Origin: an uncultured Enterocloster sp.
GTDB taxonomy: Bacteria > Bacillota > Clostridia > Lachnospirales > Lachnospiraceae
Direction: 5' to 3'
DNA: 7,602 bases
Assembly (NCBI GenBank): GCA_944382045.1
Contig: CALWMT010000122.1
Location: forward strand, 1 to 7,602
Shown: piece by piece, positions 1-5,938 of the stretch
How the letters are laid out: each line of letters starts with the position of its first letter
Position numbering within the stretch: position 1 is the stretch's first letter
Notes under the pieces: generated by a model
Told to the model about the DNA's origin: nothing
Database searches by the model: none
The model's input: only the letters and a program-made list of their open reading frames with translations
Program-made: the position numbers and the translations under genes

Positions 1-1280
1 TTCGCGTTGGGGTAGATACGATCGATCCTCTCGTACGGGAAGCGCTCGTCCAGGATCCGCTTCATCCGGGTCTGGGCCTGGGGGTTCCCTGTGTGGCGGG
101 CCGCGTACCGGCCCAGGGCCATGCCGGAGATCAGGAGATTGACGGCCATAAATACGATGAGAAGGTTCATCAGCCAGGCTCCGGCTGTGACGGGCAGGCT
201 CTCAATCAGGCGGGAGAGCCGGGGATAGAGGGATTTCAGCCACACCACGGCGGCAATGCCCCAGAAGAAGCAGTAGAGCAGGTTGATGCGGCCGCCCAGG
301 TTGAAGGGAATATGGCTGTAGTCCCAGAACACCGTGCCGAAGAGAAGCTCGGAGAGAACGCTGCACATGTATTCATAGGCTCCGCCCAGCACAGTCCCGG
401 CAAAGAAGATATAGCGGTCGCTCTTGTCCTTGTACTTGTACAGGAGGGCGGTAAAAATGGTGCAGCCAAAGCCCCACACGATGCTGAAGGGACCGTAGAC
501 CACGCTGCTGCGGCTCATGATCACGCCGGTGGTGGCATAACAGAAAATAGTTTCCGTCACGTCCCCCAGAAAGGATCCGAGGAAGAAGAGGCCCGTGAGC
601 TTGTAGAAGCAGCAGCCCTTTGCAAAGACCCTCTCTGCGGGGATTTTTTCATCGGCGGGAACCGGGGAGGCAGTCCGGCTCAGGTTGGGGTAGGCGTGGA
701 GCACACGCTTTTGTATTCTCCGCCGCAGAGCGCCCACGGAGGGCAGGGACGGATCCAAAGCCCGGCGGCCCAGGGCCCAGACCGAGGTGAGGGATCCGGC
801 AAAGTCCAGGGCCAGAAGGCAGGCGATGCCGATGAGCAGGAAAAAGCTGATCCGGGAGGGGATCGCGTCCGCAAGGCGCAGAAGCAGGGGATTGCCCCAG
901 CGCAGGACGAGGACAGCCGCCAGGCCGCTTACCGCCGCGGAGGGAAGGCGCACATAGCCCTCAAAGGAAAAGCGGGAGAGGGAGAAGTCCCACCATTTTC
1001 TGTGGGCCAGGCGCTCTAAGAGGAAGCCGGCCAGAAAGGTAAAGAAGGCGGAGAGGATCATTCCGCCGATAAAGAGCCACACAGGCCTTCCGGCAAGCTC
1101 CTTTAAAAAGACCGTGTAGGTCACGGCCTCCAGCCCGTAGATCGGACAGAGGGGAAGGTTTAGAAAGCCGGTGTTGGTGAGCTCCCGCCGGGTGATAAGG
1201 GAAAACAGGGTGAGGACGCACCAGCCCCCTAGGGAGTAGAAGAGGAAGAGCCATGCCAGCTGATAAAGGGTGTATTCCAT
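1..1280 (-). CDS. CmpB-like putative ABC transporter permease (polytopic membrane protein), C-terminus cut by window edge
   Basis: Read from ATG at 1280 the frame stays open for 426 codons to the window edge. The protein is very hydrophobic, with clear membrane segments near residues 5-29, 67-88, 113-127, 143-165, 228-246, 259-280, 291-312, 332-348 and 366-390. Motifs typical of the family annotated as 'putative ABC transporter permease' (CmpB-like, PF06541) are visible: NLPLCPIYG at 41-49, VVYGPFSIVWG at 260-270, EYMCSVLSELLF at 303-314, FWDYSHIPFNLGGRINL at 318-334. Two halves carry related motifs (WWDFS at 96-100; FWDYS at 318-322), which suggests an internal duplication. The tail DERFPYERIDRIYPNA resembles the family's usual C-terminus, so probably only a few residues are missing. 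The start follows AAGGAGG (1288-1294) with 7-nt spacing. Biochemical function is not established for the family, and the 'permease' label rests on annotation. No ATPase partner is visible beside it. Confidence 0.85.
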   Translation of the reverse strand, partial: MEYTLYQLAWLFLFYSLGGWCVLTLFSLITRRELTNTGFLNLPLCPIYGLEAVTYTVFLKELAGRPVWLFIGGMILSAFFTFLAGFLLERLAHRKWWDFSLSRFSFEGYVRLPSAAVSGLAAVLVLRWGNPLLLRLADAIPSRISFFLLIGIACLLALDFAGSLTSVWALGRRALDPSLPSVGALRRRIQKRVLHAYPNLSRTASPVPADEKIPAERVFAKGCCFYKLTGLFFLGSFLGDVTETIFCYATTGVIMSRSSVVYGPFSIVWGFGCTIFTALLYKYKDKSDRYIFFAGTVLGGAYEYMCSVLSELLFGTVFWDYSHIPFNLGGRINLLYCFFWGIAAVVWLKSLYPRLSRLIESLPVTAGAWLMNLLIVFMAVNLLISGMALGRYAARHTGNPQAQTRMKRILDERFPYERIDRIYPNA

Positions 1281-1329
1281 AAAAGATCCTCCTTGCCGTG
1301 TTTTGAATGGTCATGTTCTGATAGATAGT

Positions 1330-1358
1330 AGTGTATCATTTCCAGGGGAGAACGTCAA
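1330..1358 (-). promoter_or_regulatory. Sigma-A-type promoter of the CmpB-like membrane protein gene
   Basis: On the minus strand, TTGACG (1353-1358) and TACACT (1330-1335) are separated by exactly 17 nt, a near-consensus housekeeping promoter. The predicted transcript would start near 1323 and give a leader of about 43 nt before the ATG at 1280. Sequence inference only. Confidence 0.7.
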
Positions 1359-1399
1359 AGGAGGGGGTGCGGAGTTAAAAATAAGACAAGAAGATTTGC

Positions 1400-1428
1400 T
1401 TGCATGAAAAATAGGACCGTGCTATCCT
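1400..1428 (+). promoter_or_regulatory. Extended -10 promoter of the discoidin-like gene
   Basis: TTGCAT (1400-1405) and TATCCT (1423-1428) are 17 nt apart, and a TG at 1420-1421 one base upstream of the -10 box makes it an extended -10 promoter. Transcription would begin near 1435, leaving a leader of about 59 nt. The upstream in-frame ATG at 1404 lies inside the -35 box, so it cannot be the start for this transcript. The -35 box lies about 41 nt from that of the divergent promoter. Confidence 0.65.
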
Positions 1429-1480
1429 TAAGGGGCGGCAGAAGCAGAATAAAAATCCGCCGCCAACAGCATCGGATAAC

Positions 1481-1489
1481 GAGGAGGAG
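1481..1489 (+). promoter_or_regulatory. Ribosome binding site that fixes the start at 1494
   Basis: GAGGAGGAG contains a GGAGG core at 1483-1487, 6 nt before the ATG at 1494. The alternative in-frame ATG at 1404 has no comparable site and lies in promoter DNA. Confidence 0.8.
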
Positions 1490-1493
1490 CGAT

Positions 1494-2279
1494 ATGGTCA
1501 CAGAGATTGTAGGAAAAGACGGGAGTGTAAGGGCCAGCGCCCAGGGGGAGTGCCGGGCGGTTCTGGTATGGCAGGGAGCCTATGAGCCGGGAGACCGGAT
1601 CCGCTTTCATGCGGAGGAGACAGGCTGCTTTTACGGAATCCAGGCAGACGATGTCCTGGGGGAGGCTCTGGTATATCTGACCAAGGGAGAGCTGGAGTAT
1701 GAGATTCCCTTTGAGGAAAAGAAGACCTCTTATAATCCTAAGGCATTTTCAGGTGATCTGCACTATCTATATATACGGAGGGCTGAGCCTCACGAGTGGG
1801 CGGGCCTGCGCAACCTGGCGGTAAACCCCATGGATCAGCACGGGGATCGTGGCTGCTATCCCCATGCCTGGGCAAATGTGGAAACCAGAGGAGAGGCAGT
1901 GTTCGCCGCAAGAAACGCCATCGACGGTGTGACGGCCAACGCCTCCCACGGAAACTGGCCCTACGCCTCCTGGGGCATCAACCGGAGGGACGACGCGGCC
2001 TTTACCCTGGAATTTGGCCGGCCTGTGGACATAGAGGAGATTGTGCTCTGCACCCGGGCAGATTTTCCCCATGATAACTGGTGGGTGAAGGCGGATATCG
2101 TATTTTCTGATGGGACCAGGGAGCAGGTTTCCATGGAGAAGAGCAGTGAGCCTCACCGCTTTGCCATAAAGAAGGAGGGGATTGCCTGGCTTCGGCTGGA
2201 AAATCTGATCAAGGCTGACGATCCCTCCCCATTCCCGGCACTGACCCAGATTGAGGTGTGGGGAAAAGAGCGTGCATAG
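1494..2279 (+). CDS. Cytoplasmic F5/8 type C (discoidin)-like putative carbohydrate-binding protein
   Basis: A 261-residue protein from the ATG at 1494. No signal peptide, lipobox or membrane segment is seen, so it should be cytoplasmic. Residues 1-95 are beta-rich with alternating hydrophobic residues (RAVLVWQGAYEPGD at 21-34, YLTKGELEYEIPF at 61-73) and look like a small beta-sandwich I cannot name. Residues 103-257 follow the F5/8 type C pattern: AIDGVTANASHGNWP at 142-156, WGINRRDDAAFTLEFGRPVDIEEI around 160-183, an aromatic/acidic stretch FPHDNWWVKADIVFSDG at 191-207, and the closing TQIEVWG at 251-257. Such modules normally bind glycans, usually on secreted enzymes, so a free cytoplasmic one is less usual. 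No catalytic domain is present. It has its own promoter, converges on the response regulator gene, and its substrate is unknown. The fold assignment comes from motifs only. Confidence 0.72.
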   Translation: MVTEIVGKDGSVRASAQGECRAVLVWQGAYEPGDRIRFHAEETGCFYGIQADDVLGEALVYLTKGELEYEIPFEEKKTSYNPKAFSGDLHYLYIRRAEPHEWAGLRNLAVNPMDQHGDRGCYPHAWANVETRGEAVFAARNAIDGVTANASHGNWPYASWGINRRDDAAFTLEFGRPVDIEEIVLCTRADFPHDNWWVKADIVFSDGTREQVSMEKSSEPHRFAIKKEGIAWLRLENLIKADDPSPFPALTQIEVWGKERA

Positions 2280-2305
2280 GAGACGGACAGGCCTAGCAGC
2301 AGACG

Positions 2306-2332
2306 AAAGCGGACGCATATCACGTCCGCTTT
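2306..2332. terminator. Bidirectional hairpin between convergent genes
   Basis: A 10-bp perfect stem (2306-2315 with 2323-2332) closes a 7-nt loop. On the plus strand it is followed by a short T run (four T's, 2330-2333, partly in the stem) and on the minus strand by TTTC, so the U tracts are weak. It lies 26 nt after the discoidin-like gene and overlaps the last codons and the TGA (2320-2322) of the regulator gene on the other strand. It probably ends both transcripts. Confidence 0.6.
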
Positions 2333-3915
2333 TCGTAATTTCTGGGGGAAATACCCGTCACCTTTTTAAATACCCGGCTGAAGTAGTAGGGATTTTCAAA
2401 GCCCAGCATGTCGGAGATCTCGTACATCAGGTACTGGTGGGAATCGATGAGCTCCTTGGCGTGCTCGATTTTTACCTGTGCAATGTAATCGGAGAGGGTA
2501 GTGCCCGTAAATCTTTTAAATACAATGCTCAGATATCCCGTGCTGATATTTAAATGCTCCGCAATCTCCGCCAGGGAAAGCTTTTCCTGGTAGTGGGCGT
2601 CCACATACTGCCGGGCCTGCTGGGCCAGTATGTCCGAGGACTGGTTTTTCCGGTCGCTTAAGAGCTGGCAGAGCCGCCCCCGCAGGCTGTCCAGCCAGGC
2701 CAGGATATCCGCCAGGGAGGTGAATTGGGTGATATAGCCGGCAATATTGATGGTATAGGGAAAAATATCCTGGCTCTCCTCCGCTGACTGCTCAAAAAAG
2801 CCGGAGAGATAGGAGTACATATTGATGCAGGCGCTGGCCGCGGCCTCCCTGCTGGGCCTGCACTGGGTAAACAGGTCGATAATCTGCCGGAAAATCTCCC
2901 CCAGCCGCTCGCTGTCATTCTGCTGGATGGAGGCGGACAGATCCTTTTTCAGGAAATTGATGTTGAAATCCCTGGCCTGGCTCTGGTGGATGCTCTGGCC
3001 GCTGAAAAAGACGATGGGATCAGCGGAATCATAGTAGTAGGCCTCCAGGGCAGCCTGGGCCTCCGCAAAGCAGGCATCGAGCCGCTCCTCTGTCCCTGCG
3101 GGAGCGCTGATGCCAAAGGCTGCGGTGAGCTCAAAGTACGTCCGCAGGGCATTGAGCGCCTTGGAGCAGAAGGTGGAAATGGTCTGCCCATTCTCCCCAG
3201 GCCGCACAGCTGCCGCCATCAAAAAGCCGTTGGGATGGGAAAAGACCGGGGGCGGGAGTATGGCTGCCGCATGGAAGAAGCGGGAGGACAGCCCCCCCAG
3301 GATATCCATAATATGGGGGGTGAGCTGCTTGATATCCGCGGTCTGCTCGTCCGGCAGGAAGGGGATGCTGGTATGGCGGATCGTAAAGACCAGCAGATAG
3401 AGCTGGGGCATAAGGGCCCCCAGGCTCTCCGGGCAGGATGAATCCGTCTTCTGGAGAAGAATCCGGCGGTTTATGTACTGCCCCAAAAGCTCTGGCAGGG
3501 AGACAGGCATCTCCCGGCTGATCTGGGTCCGCTCCCACATACGGCAGGATTCCTTGGCCCGGTCCAGGGCCTTTACAAGCTCCTGGGGGGTCAGATTCAG
3601 CTTCACCAGATATTCGCAGGCGCCCAGAGACAGGGCCTTTCTTGCCAGGGCAAATTCCTCCAGGTTGGTGAGGACGATAAAGGGACAGTGAAAGCCTGCG
3701 GCCTGACATTTTTCTATGAGGGCCAGACCGTCCATCACAGGCATGCGGATATCCGTAATCACGATATCCGGCCGCTGGGACATAATCATCTCATAGGCGG
3801 AGGGACCGTTGGTAGCCTTTCCTGCGATGGTACAGCCGTGGTCCTCCCAGTTAATGAGGGAAGCAATCCCCGCAAGAATTAACGGTTCATCGTCAACTAA
3901 AATAATTCGGTACAT
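2320..3915 (-). CDS. YesN-type response regulator, receiver plus AraC-family DNA-binding domain
   Basis: A 531-residue cytoplasmic transcription regulator, the usual length for the YesN group. Residues 1-122 are a receiver domain: acidic pair D8-D9, phospho-acceptor D55 in DIVITDIRMPVMDG, T83 and K105. The residue after K105 is Leu rather than the Pro common in receivers. Residues 123-425 are a variable middle region of no clear family. Residues 430-528 are an AraC-type domain with two helix-turn-helix units, around 446-471 (LSLAEIAEHLNISTGYLS) and 498-521 (ISDMLGFENPYYFSRVFKK). The kinase next door should phosphorylate D55; the likely targets, by position, are promoters in the AT-rich region at 5702-5938. 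The start is set by AGGAGG at 3920-3925, 4 nt before the ATG. The gene follows the kinase stop by 16 nt, so the two are co-transcribed. The final codons form half of a terminator stem. Confidence 0.95.
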   Translation of the reverse strand: MYRIILVDDEPLILAGIASLINWEDHGCTIAGKATNGPSAYEMIMSQRPDIVITDIRMPVMDGLALIEKCQAAGFHCPFIVLTNLEEFALARKALSLGACEYLVKLNLTPQELVKALDRAKESCRMWERTQISREMPVSLPELLGQYINRRILLQKTDSSCPESLGALMPQLYLLVFTIRHTSIPFLPDEQTADIKQLTPHIMDILGGLSSRFFHAAAILPPPVFSHPNGFLMAAAVRPGENGQTISTFCSKALNALRTYFELTAAFGISAPAGTEERLDACFAEAQAALEAYYYDSADPIVFFSGQSIHQSQARDFNINFLKKDLSASIQQNDSERLGEIFRQIIDLFTQCRPSREAAASACINMYSYLSGFFEQSAEESQDIFPYTINIAGYITQFTSLADILAWLDSLRGRLCQLLSDRKNQSSDILAQQARQYVDAHYQEKLSLAEIAEHLNISTGYLSIVFKRFTGTTLSDYIAQVKIEHAKELIDSHQYLMYEISDMLGFENPYYFSRVFKKVTGISPRNYEKRT

Positions 3916-3931
3916 AATTCCTCCTAGCTGT

Positions 3932-5701
3932 TCAGAATTCCAAGGGAAGCCGGATGGTCACGCGGGTAAACCGGTCCGGCTCGCTCTCAATGGAGAGGCC
4001 GTAGTCATCGCCGTATACCAGCTTCAGGCGCCGGTCCACATTGGGAAGGCCGATGCCGCTCATGGTGCTCTTCGTGATCTTTGAGGTATCGGTCAGGAGC
4101 GTGCGGATATTTTCCGGCTCAATGCCGATGCCATTGTCCTCCACGCTGACGCAGAGGGTGCCCTCCTCCTGCCAGGCGCGGATGCGGATGGTGCCGAAGC
4201 GCCCGCTGGGCTCAATGCCGCTGAAAATGGAATTTTCCACAATGGGCTGGAGGGTGAGCTTTATGATCTTTGCCTGGTAGAGCCGCTCGCTGTCCACCTG
4301 GATTTCTGTGTCAAAGAGCTCAATGTAGCGTATTTTTTCAATAATAATATAATTTTCAAGAAAATCCAGCTCCTGGCGGAGCGTAACCTTCTCATTAAAG
4401 CCCTTGGCCATATTTTTGAGAAGGGAGGAGAGGGCGGAGACCACCTGGACAATGCCTGTGTTTTTCTGTACAGTGGCAATCCATTTGATGGAATCCAGGG
4501 TATTGTAGAGAAAATGGGGATTGATCTGGGCCTGAAGCATCTTGATCTCCAGATCCTTCTTCTCCTTCTCGTCCCGTATCCGGTGCTTCATCAGGGAATC
4601 GATCTGCCCCGACATCTGATTGATCTGCCGTCCGATGGCGCCTATCTCGTCCTCCGTCTCAATGGAGGGATCCGGTGAAAAATCTCCCTGGGCGATGAGG
4701 GAGAGCCGTTTTGTCAGCCGTTTGATGGGCGCTCCCAGACGAATGGAGAAGAACAGGGACAGGGAGGCGCCAATCAGGATGCAGAACAGGAATACCATCA
4801 GCACGGTGCTGGCGAATACCCCGGAGTCAAAGGGAAGGGAGGACAGGGGCAGAACCTCAAAAAACATCATGCCGCTGTCAGCCTGCCGCTCATAGGACAC
4901 CACGCAGTCCTGGCCGCCCACCACCGCAGGCAGACTCCCGGAGGACTCCTCCCTGGCAAGCAGGTCCGCAATCAGGGCAGAGGTATCCAGGCCGTCCCCG
5001 TTTAGGGAGGCCGCGATCTCCCCCTGGGAGGTGACAGCGCAGGCGATGCTGTCCTTCGGCAGGGTCTGGAGGGCAGCCCGGTACATATCCGGGGAGACAG
5101 CCAGAAAGATCCAGGAATCCTCAGGATTCCCGTGCCGCCCATAGCCCAGAGGCCGCAGCAGGGGCATGATTTTGGGAAGAGTCCTCTTTCCCTCGGGAAA
5201 CGGATTGTCCACCAGGATAAGGGCGTTGCGCCCAGAGGTCTGTCCAATGAGCTCGCTGAAAAAGGGCGCCTCCATAATATAGGAGGGATCCAGGCGGGAG
5301 CCGGCGGCAGAGCCTGCCTGGATAAAGAAGCCATCATCGTACCAGGTGAGCTTGTAGATATCCTTATTATAACTGGAAATGGCGCACAGATCCCGGAGGG
5401 CATCCGCAGCATAGACCGCAGCGGCCCGGTTGGAGTAGCTCTCCCCCAAAAAGGTGGAGGAGGCAAAGAGAGTCTGGCGCTCCGCGCAGGTTAGGAGAAT
5501 GTTCATCATCTCGTCGTAGGCAGCCAGGGTGCGCTGGGAGAGGCCGTACACCCGGTTCTGGCTGCTCTGCACCTCCGCATCAAGAATATCCTTCTTATAG
5601 GATCGGTAATTATAGTAGCTGACCGCGCAGGCAATGCAGAAGATGATGAGCAGATTGCAGAGGATCAGCTGAAACTGAAATGTCTTTTTTGTCTTTTCCA
5701 T
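3932..5701 (-). CDS. YesM-type sensor histidine kinase
   Basis: A 589-residue membrane kinase, of the length typical for the YesM group. A first membrane helix (about 11-30) and a second (about 296-320) enclose a roughly 265-residue extracytoplasmic sensor domain, probably Cache-like by family analogy. A HAMP linker follows (about 318-375, PIKRLTKRLSLIAQGDF and DEIGAIGRQINQM). The His_kinase (PF06580) block has the phospho-acceptor H396 in QAQINPHFLYNTLDSIKW. The GHKL ATPase has N490 in LQPIVEN, the DNGIGI motif at 522-527 and SGIGLPNV at 548-555. The usual His a few residues after the N-box Asn is Ser494. It would sense an extracellular sugar or a loaded binding protein and phosphorylate the regulator encoded directly downstream. 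The ATG at 5701 has only a weak AGGA (5712-5715, 10 nt away), so translation may be low. The first gene of a two-gene operon. Confidence 0.95.
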   Translation of the reverse strand: MEKTKKTFQFQLILCNLLIIFCIACAVSYYNYRSYKKDILDAEVQSSQNRVYGLSQRTLAAYDEMMNILLTCAERQTLFASSTFLGESYSNRAAAVYAADALRDLCAISSYNKDIYKLTWYDDGFFIQAGSAAGSRLDPSYIMEAPFFSELIGQTSGRNALILVDNPFPEGKRTLPKIMPLLRPLGYGRHGNPEDSWIFLAVSPDMYRAALQTLPKDSIACAVTSQGEIAASLNGDGLDTSALIADLLAREESSGSLPAVVGGQDCVVSYERQADSGMMFFEVLPLSSLPFDSGVFASTVLMVFLFCILIGASLSLFFSIRLGAPIKRLTKRLSLIAQGDFSPDPSIETEDEIGAIGRQINQMSGQIDSLMKHRIRDEKEKKDLEIKMLQAQINPHFLYNTLDSIKWIATVQKNTGIVQVVSALSSLLKNMAKGFNEKVTLRQELDFLENYIIIEKIRYIELFDTEIQVDSERLYQAKIIKLTLQPIVENSIFSGIEPSGRFGTIRIRAWQEEGTLCVSVEDNGIGIEPENIRTLLTDTSKITKSTMSGIGLPNVDRRLKLVYGDDYGLSIESEPDRFTRVTIRLPLEF

Positions 5702-5734
5702 AGTGCGCCCGTCCTGAAACGTTCTTGTATTATT

Positions 5735-5763
5735 ATCATATCGAATTTGGGGAAGAAAAACAA
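5735..5763 (-). promoter_or_regulatory. Sigma-A-type promoter of the kinase-regulator operon
   Basis: On the minus strand, TTGTTT (5758-5763) and TATGAT (5735-5740) are spaced by 17 nt. The predicted transcript would begin near 5728, with a leader of about 27 nt. The -10 is good and the -35 fair. Confidence 0.55.
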
Positions 5764-5791
5764 TAAAGGAGAAAGGGCTGATGAAAAAAAG

Positions 5792-5869
5792 ACAAAAAAT
5801 TAAAAATAATATAAATATTTAAAAAACAATCAGGAAAACACGCACAAAAAGTAAAAGAAATATAAAAAT
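5792..5869 (+). repeat. Pair of imperfect A-rich direct repeats, possible regulator sites
   Basis: Positions 5792-5818 and 5844-5869 align with one single-base gap and about 80 percent identity, sharing ACAAAAA, TAAAA and AATATAAA blocks in the same order. The offset is 51-52 nt, near five helical turns. AraC-family regulators often bind tandem direct sites upstream of the -35, and both copies lie upstream of the predicted -10 at 5899. The A-rich composition means chance similarity is a real possibility. Confidence 0.3.
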
Positions 5870-5895
5870 CCTTCATGTAGTATGTAAAAAAATTT

Positions 5896-5904
5896 TGCTA
5901 AAAT
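5896..5904 (+). promoter_or_regulatory. Extended -10 element of the binding-protein gene
   Basis: TGCTAAAAT is an extended -10 box (TG at 5896-5897, TAAAAT at 5899-5904). No good -35 lies 17 nt upstream (TGTAGT at 5876-5881), a pattern expected for a promoter that needs an activator. The in-frame ATG at 5902-5904 falls within or beside this box, so translation should start at 5939 instead. The leader would be about 28 nt. Confidence 0.5.
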
Positions 5905-5923
5905 GAATGCAACAAAGAAATCA

Positions 5924-5930
5924 AGGGAGG
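5924..5930 (+). promoter_or_regulatory. Ribosome binding site that fixes the start at 5939
   Basis: AGGGAGG ends 8 nt before the ATG at 5939. Starting here gives a classic lipoprotein signal (MRLKK followed by a hydrophobic run and LAAC). The start 12 codons upstream would add a polar extension before it and has no comparable site. Confidence 0.85.
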
Positions 5931-5938
5931 CAATCAAA

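Larger units (their letters stand above)
5702..5938. promoter_or_regulatory. AT-rich divergent control region between kinase operon and importer genes
   Basis: About 237 nt, far richer in A and T than the flanking genes, with long A runs on the plus strand. It holds the minus-strand promoter of the kinase operon, a plus-strand -10 just before the binding-protein gene, and two related A-rich repeats about 52 nt apart. The AraC-type regulator encoded next door is the obvious candidate to bind here. I see no riboswitch-like structure or convincing catabolite-control (CcpA) site. Confidence 0.6.

Noticed and set aside
93..1019. A 308-codon open frame on the plus strand
   Set aside because: It lies antisense to the CmpB-like membrane protein gene, has low-complexity Gly/Ala/Glu/His-rich sequence with no recognisable domain, and no good ribosome binding site; it is a GC-rich shadow frame.
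1404..1493. N-terminal extension of the discoidin-like protein from ATG 1404
   Set aside because: The ATG falls inside the predicted -35 box, the encoded 30 residues are Arg-rich and unlike the rest, and a strong ribosome binding site precedes the ATG at 1494.
5715..5727. Palindrome-like sequence around AACGTT before the kinase gene, considered as a catabolite-control (cre) site
   Set aside because: Spacing and conserved positions do not fit the cre consensus on either strand.
5903..5938. Start of the binding protein 12 codons upstream
   Set aside because: It overlaps the predicted -10 box and would place a polar extension ahead of a complete lipoprotein signal that has its own AGGGAGG site.
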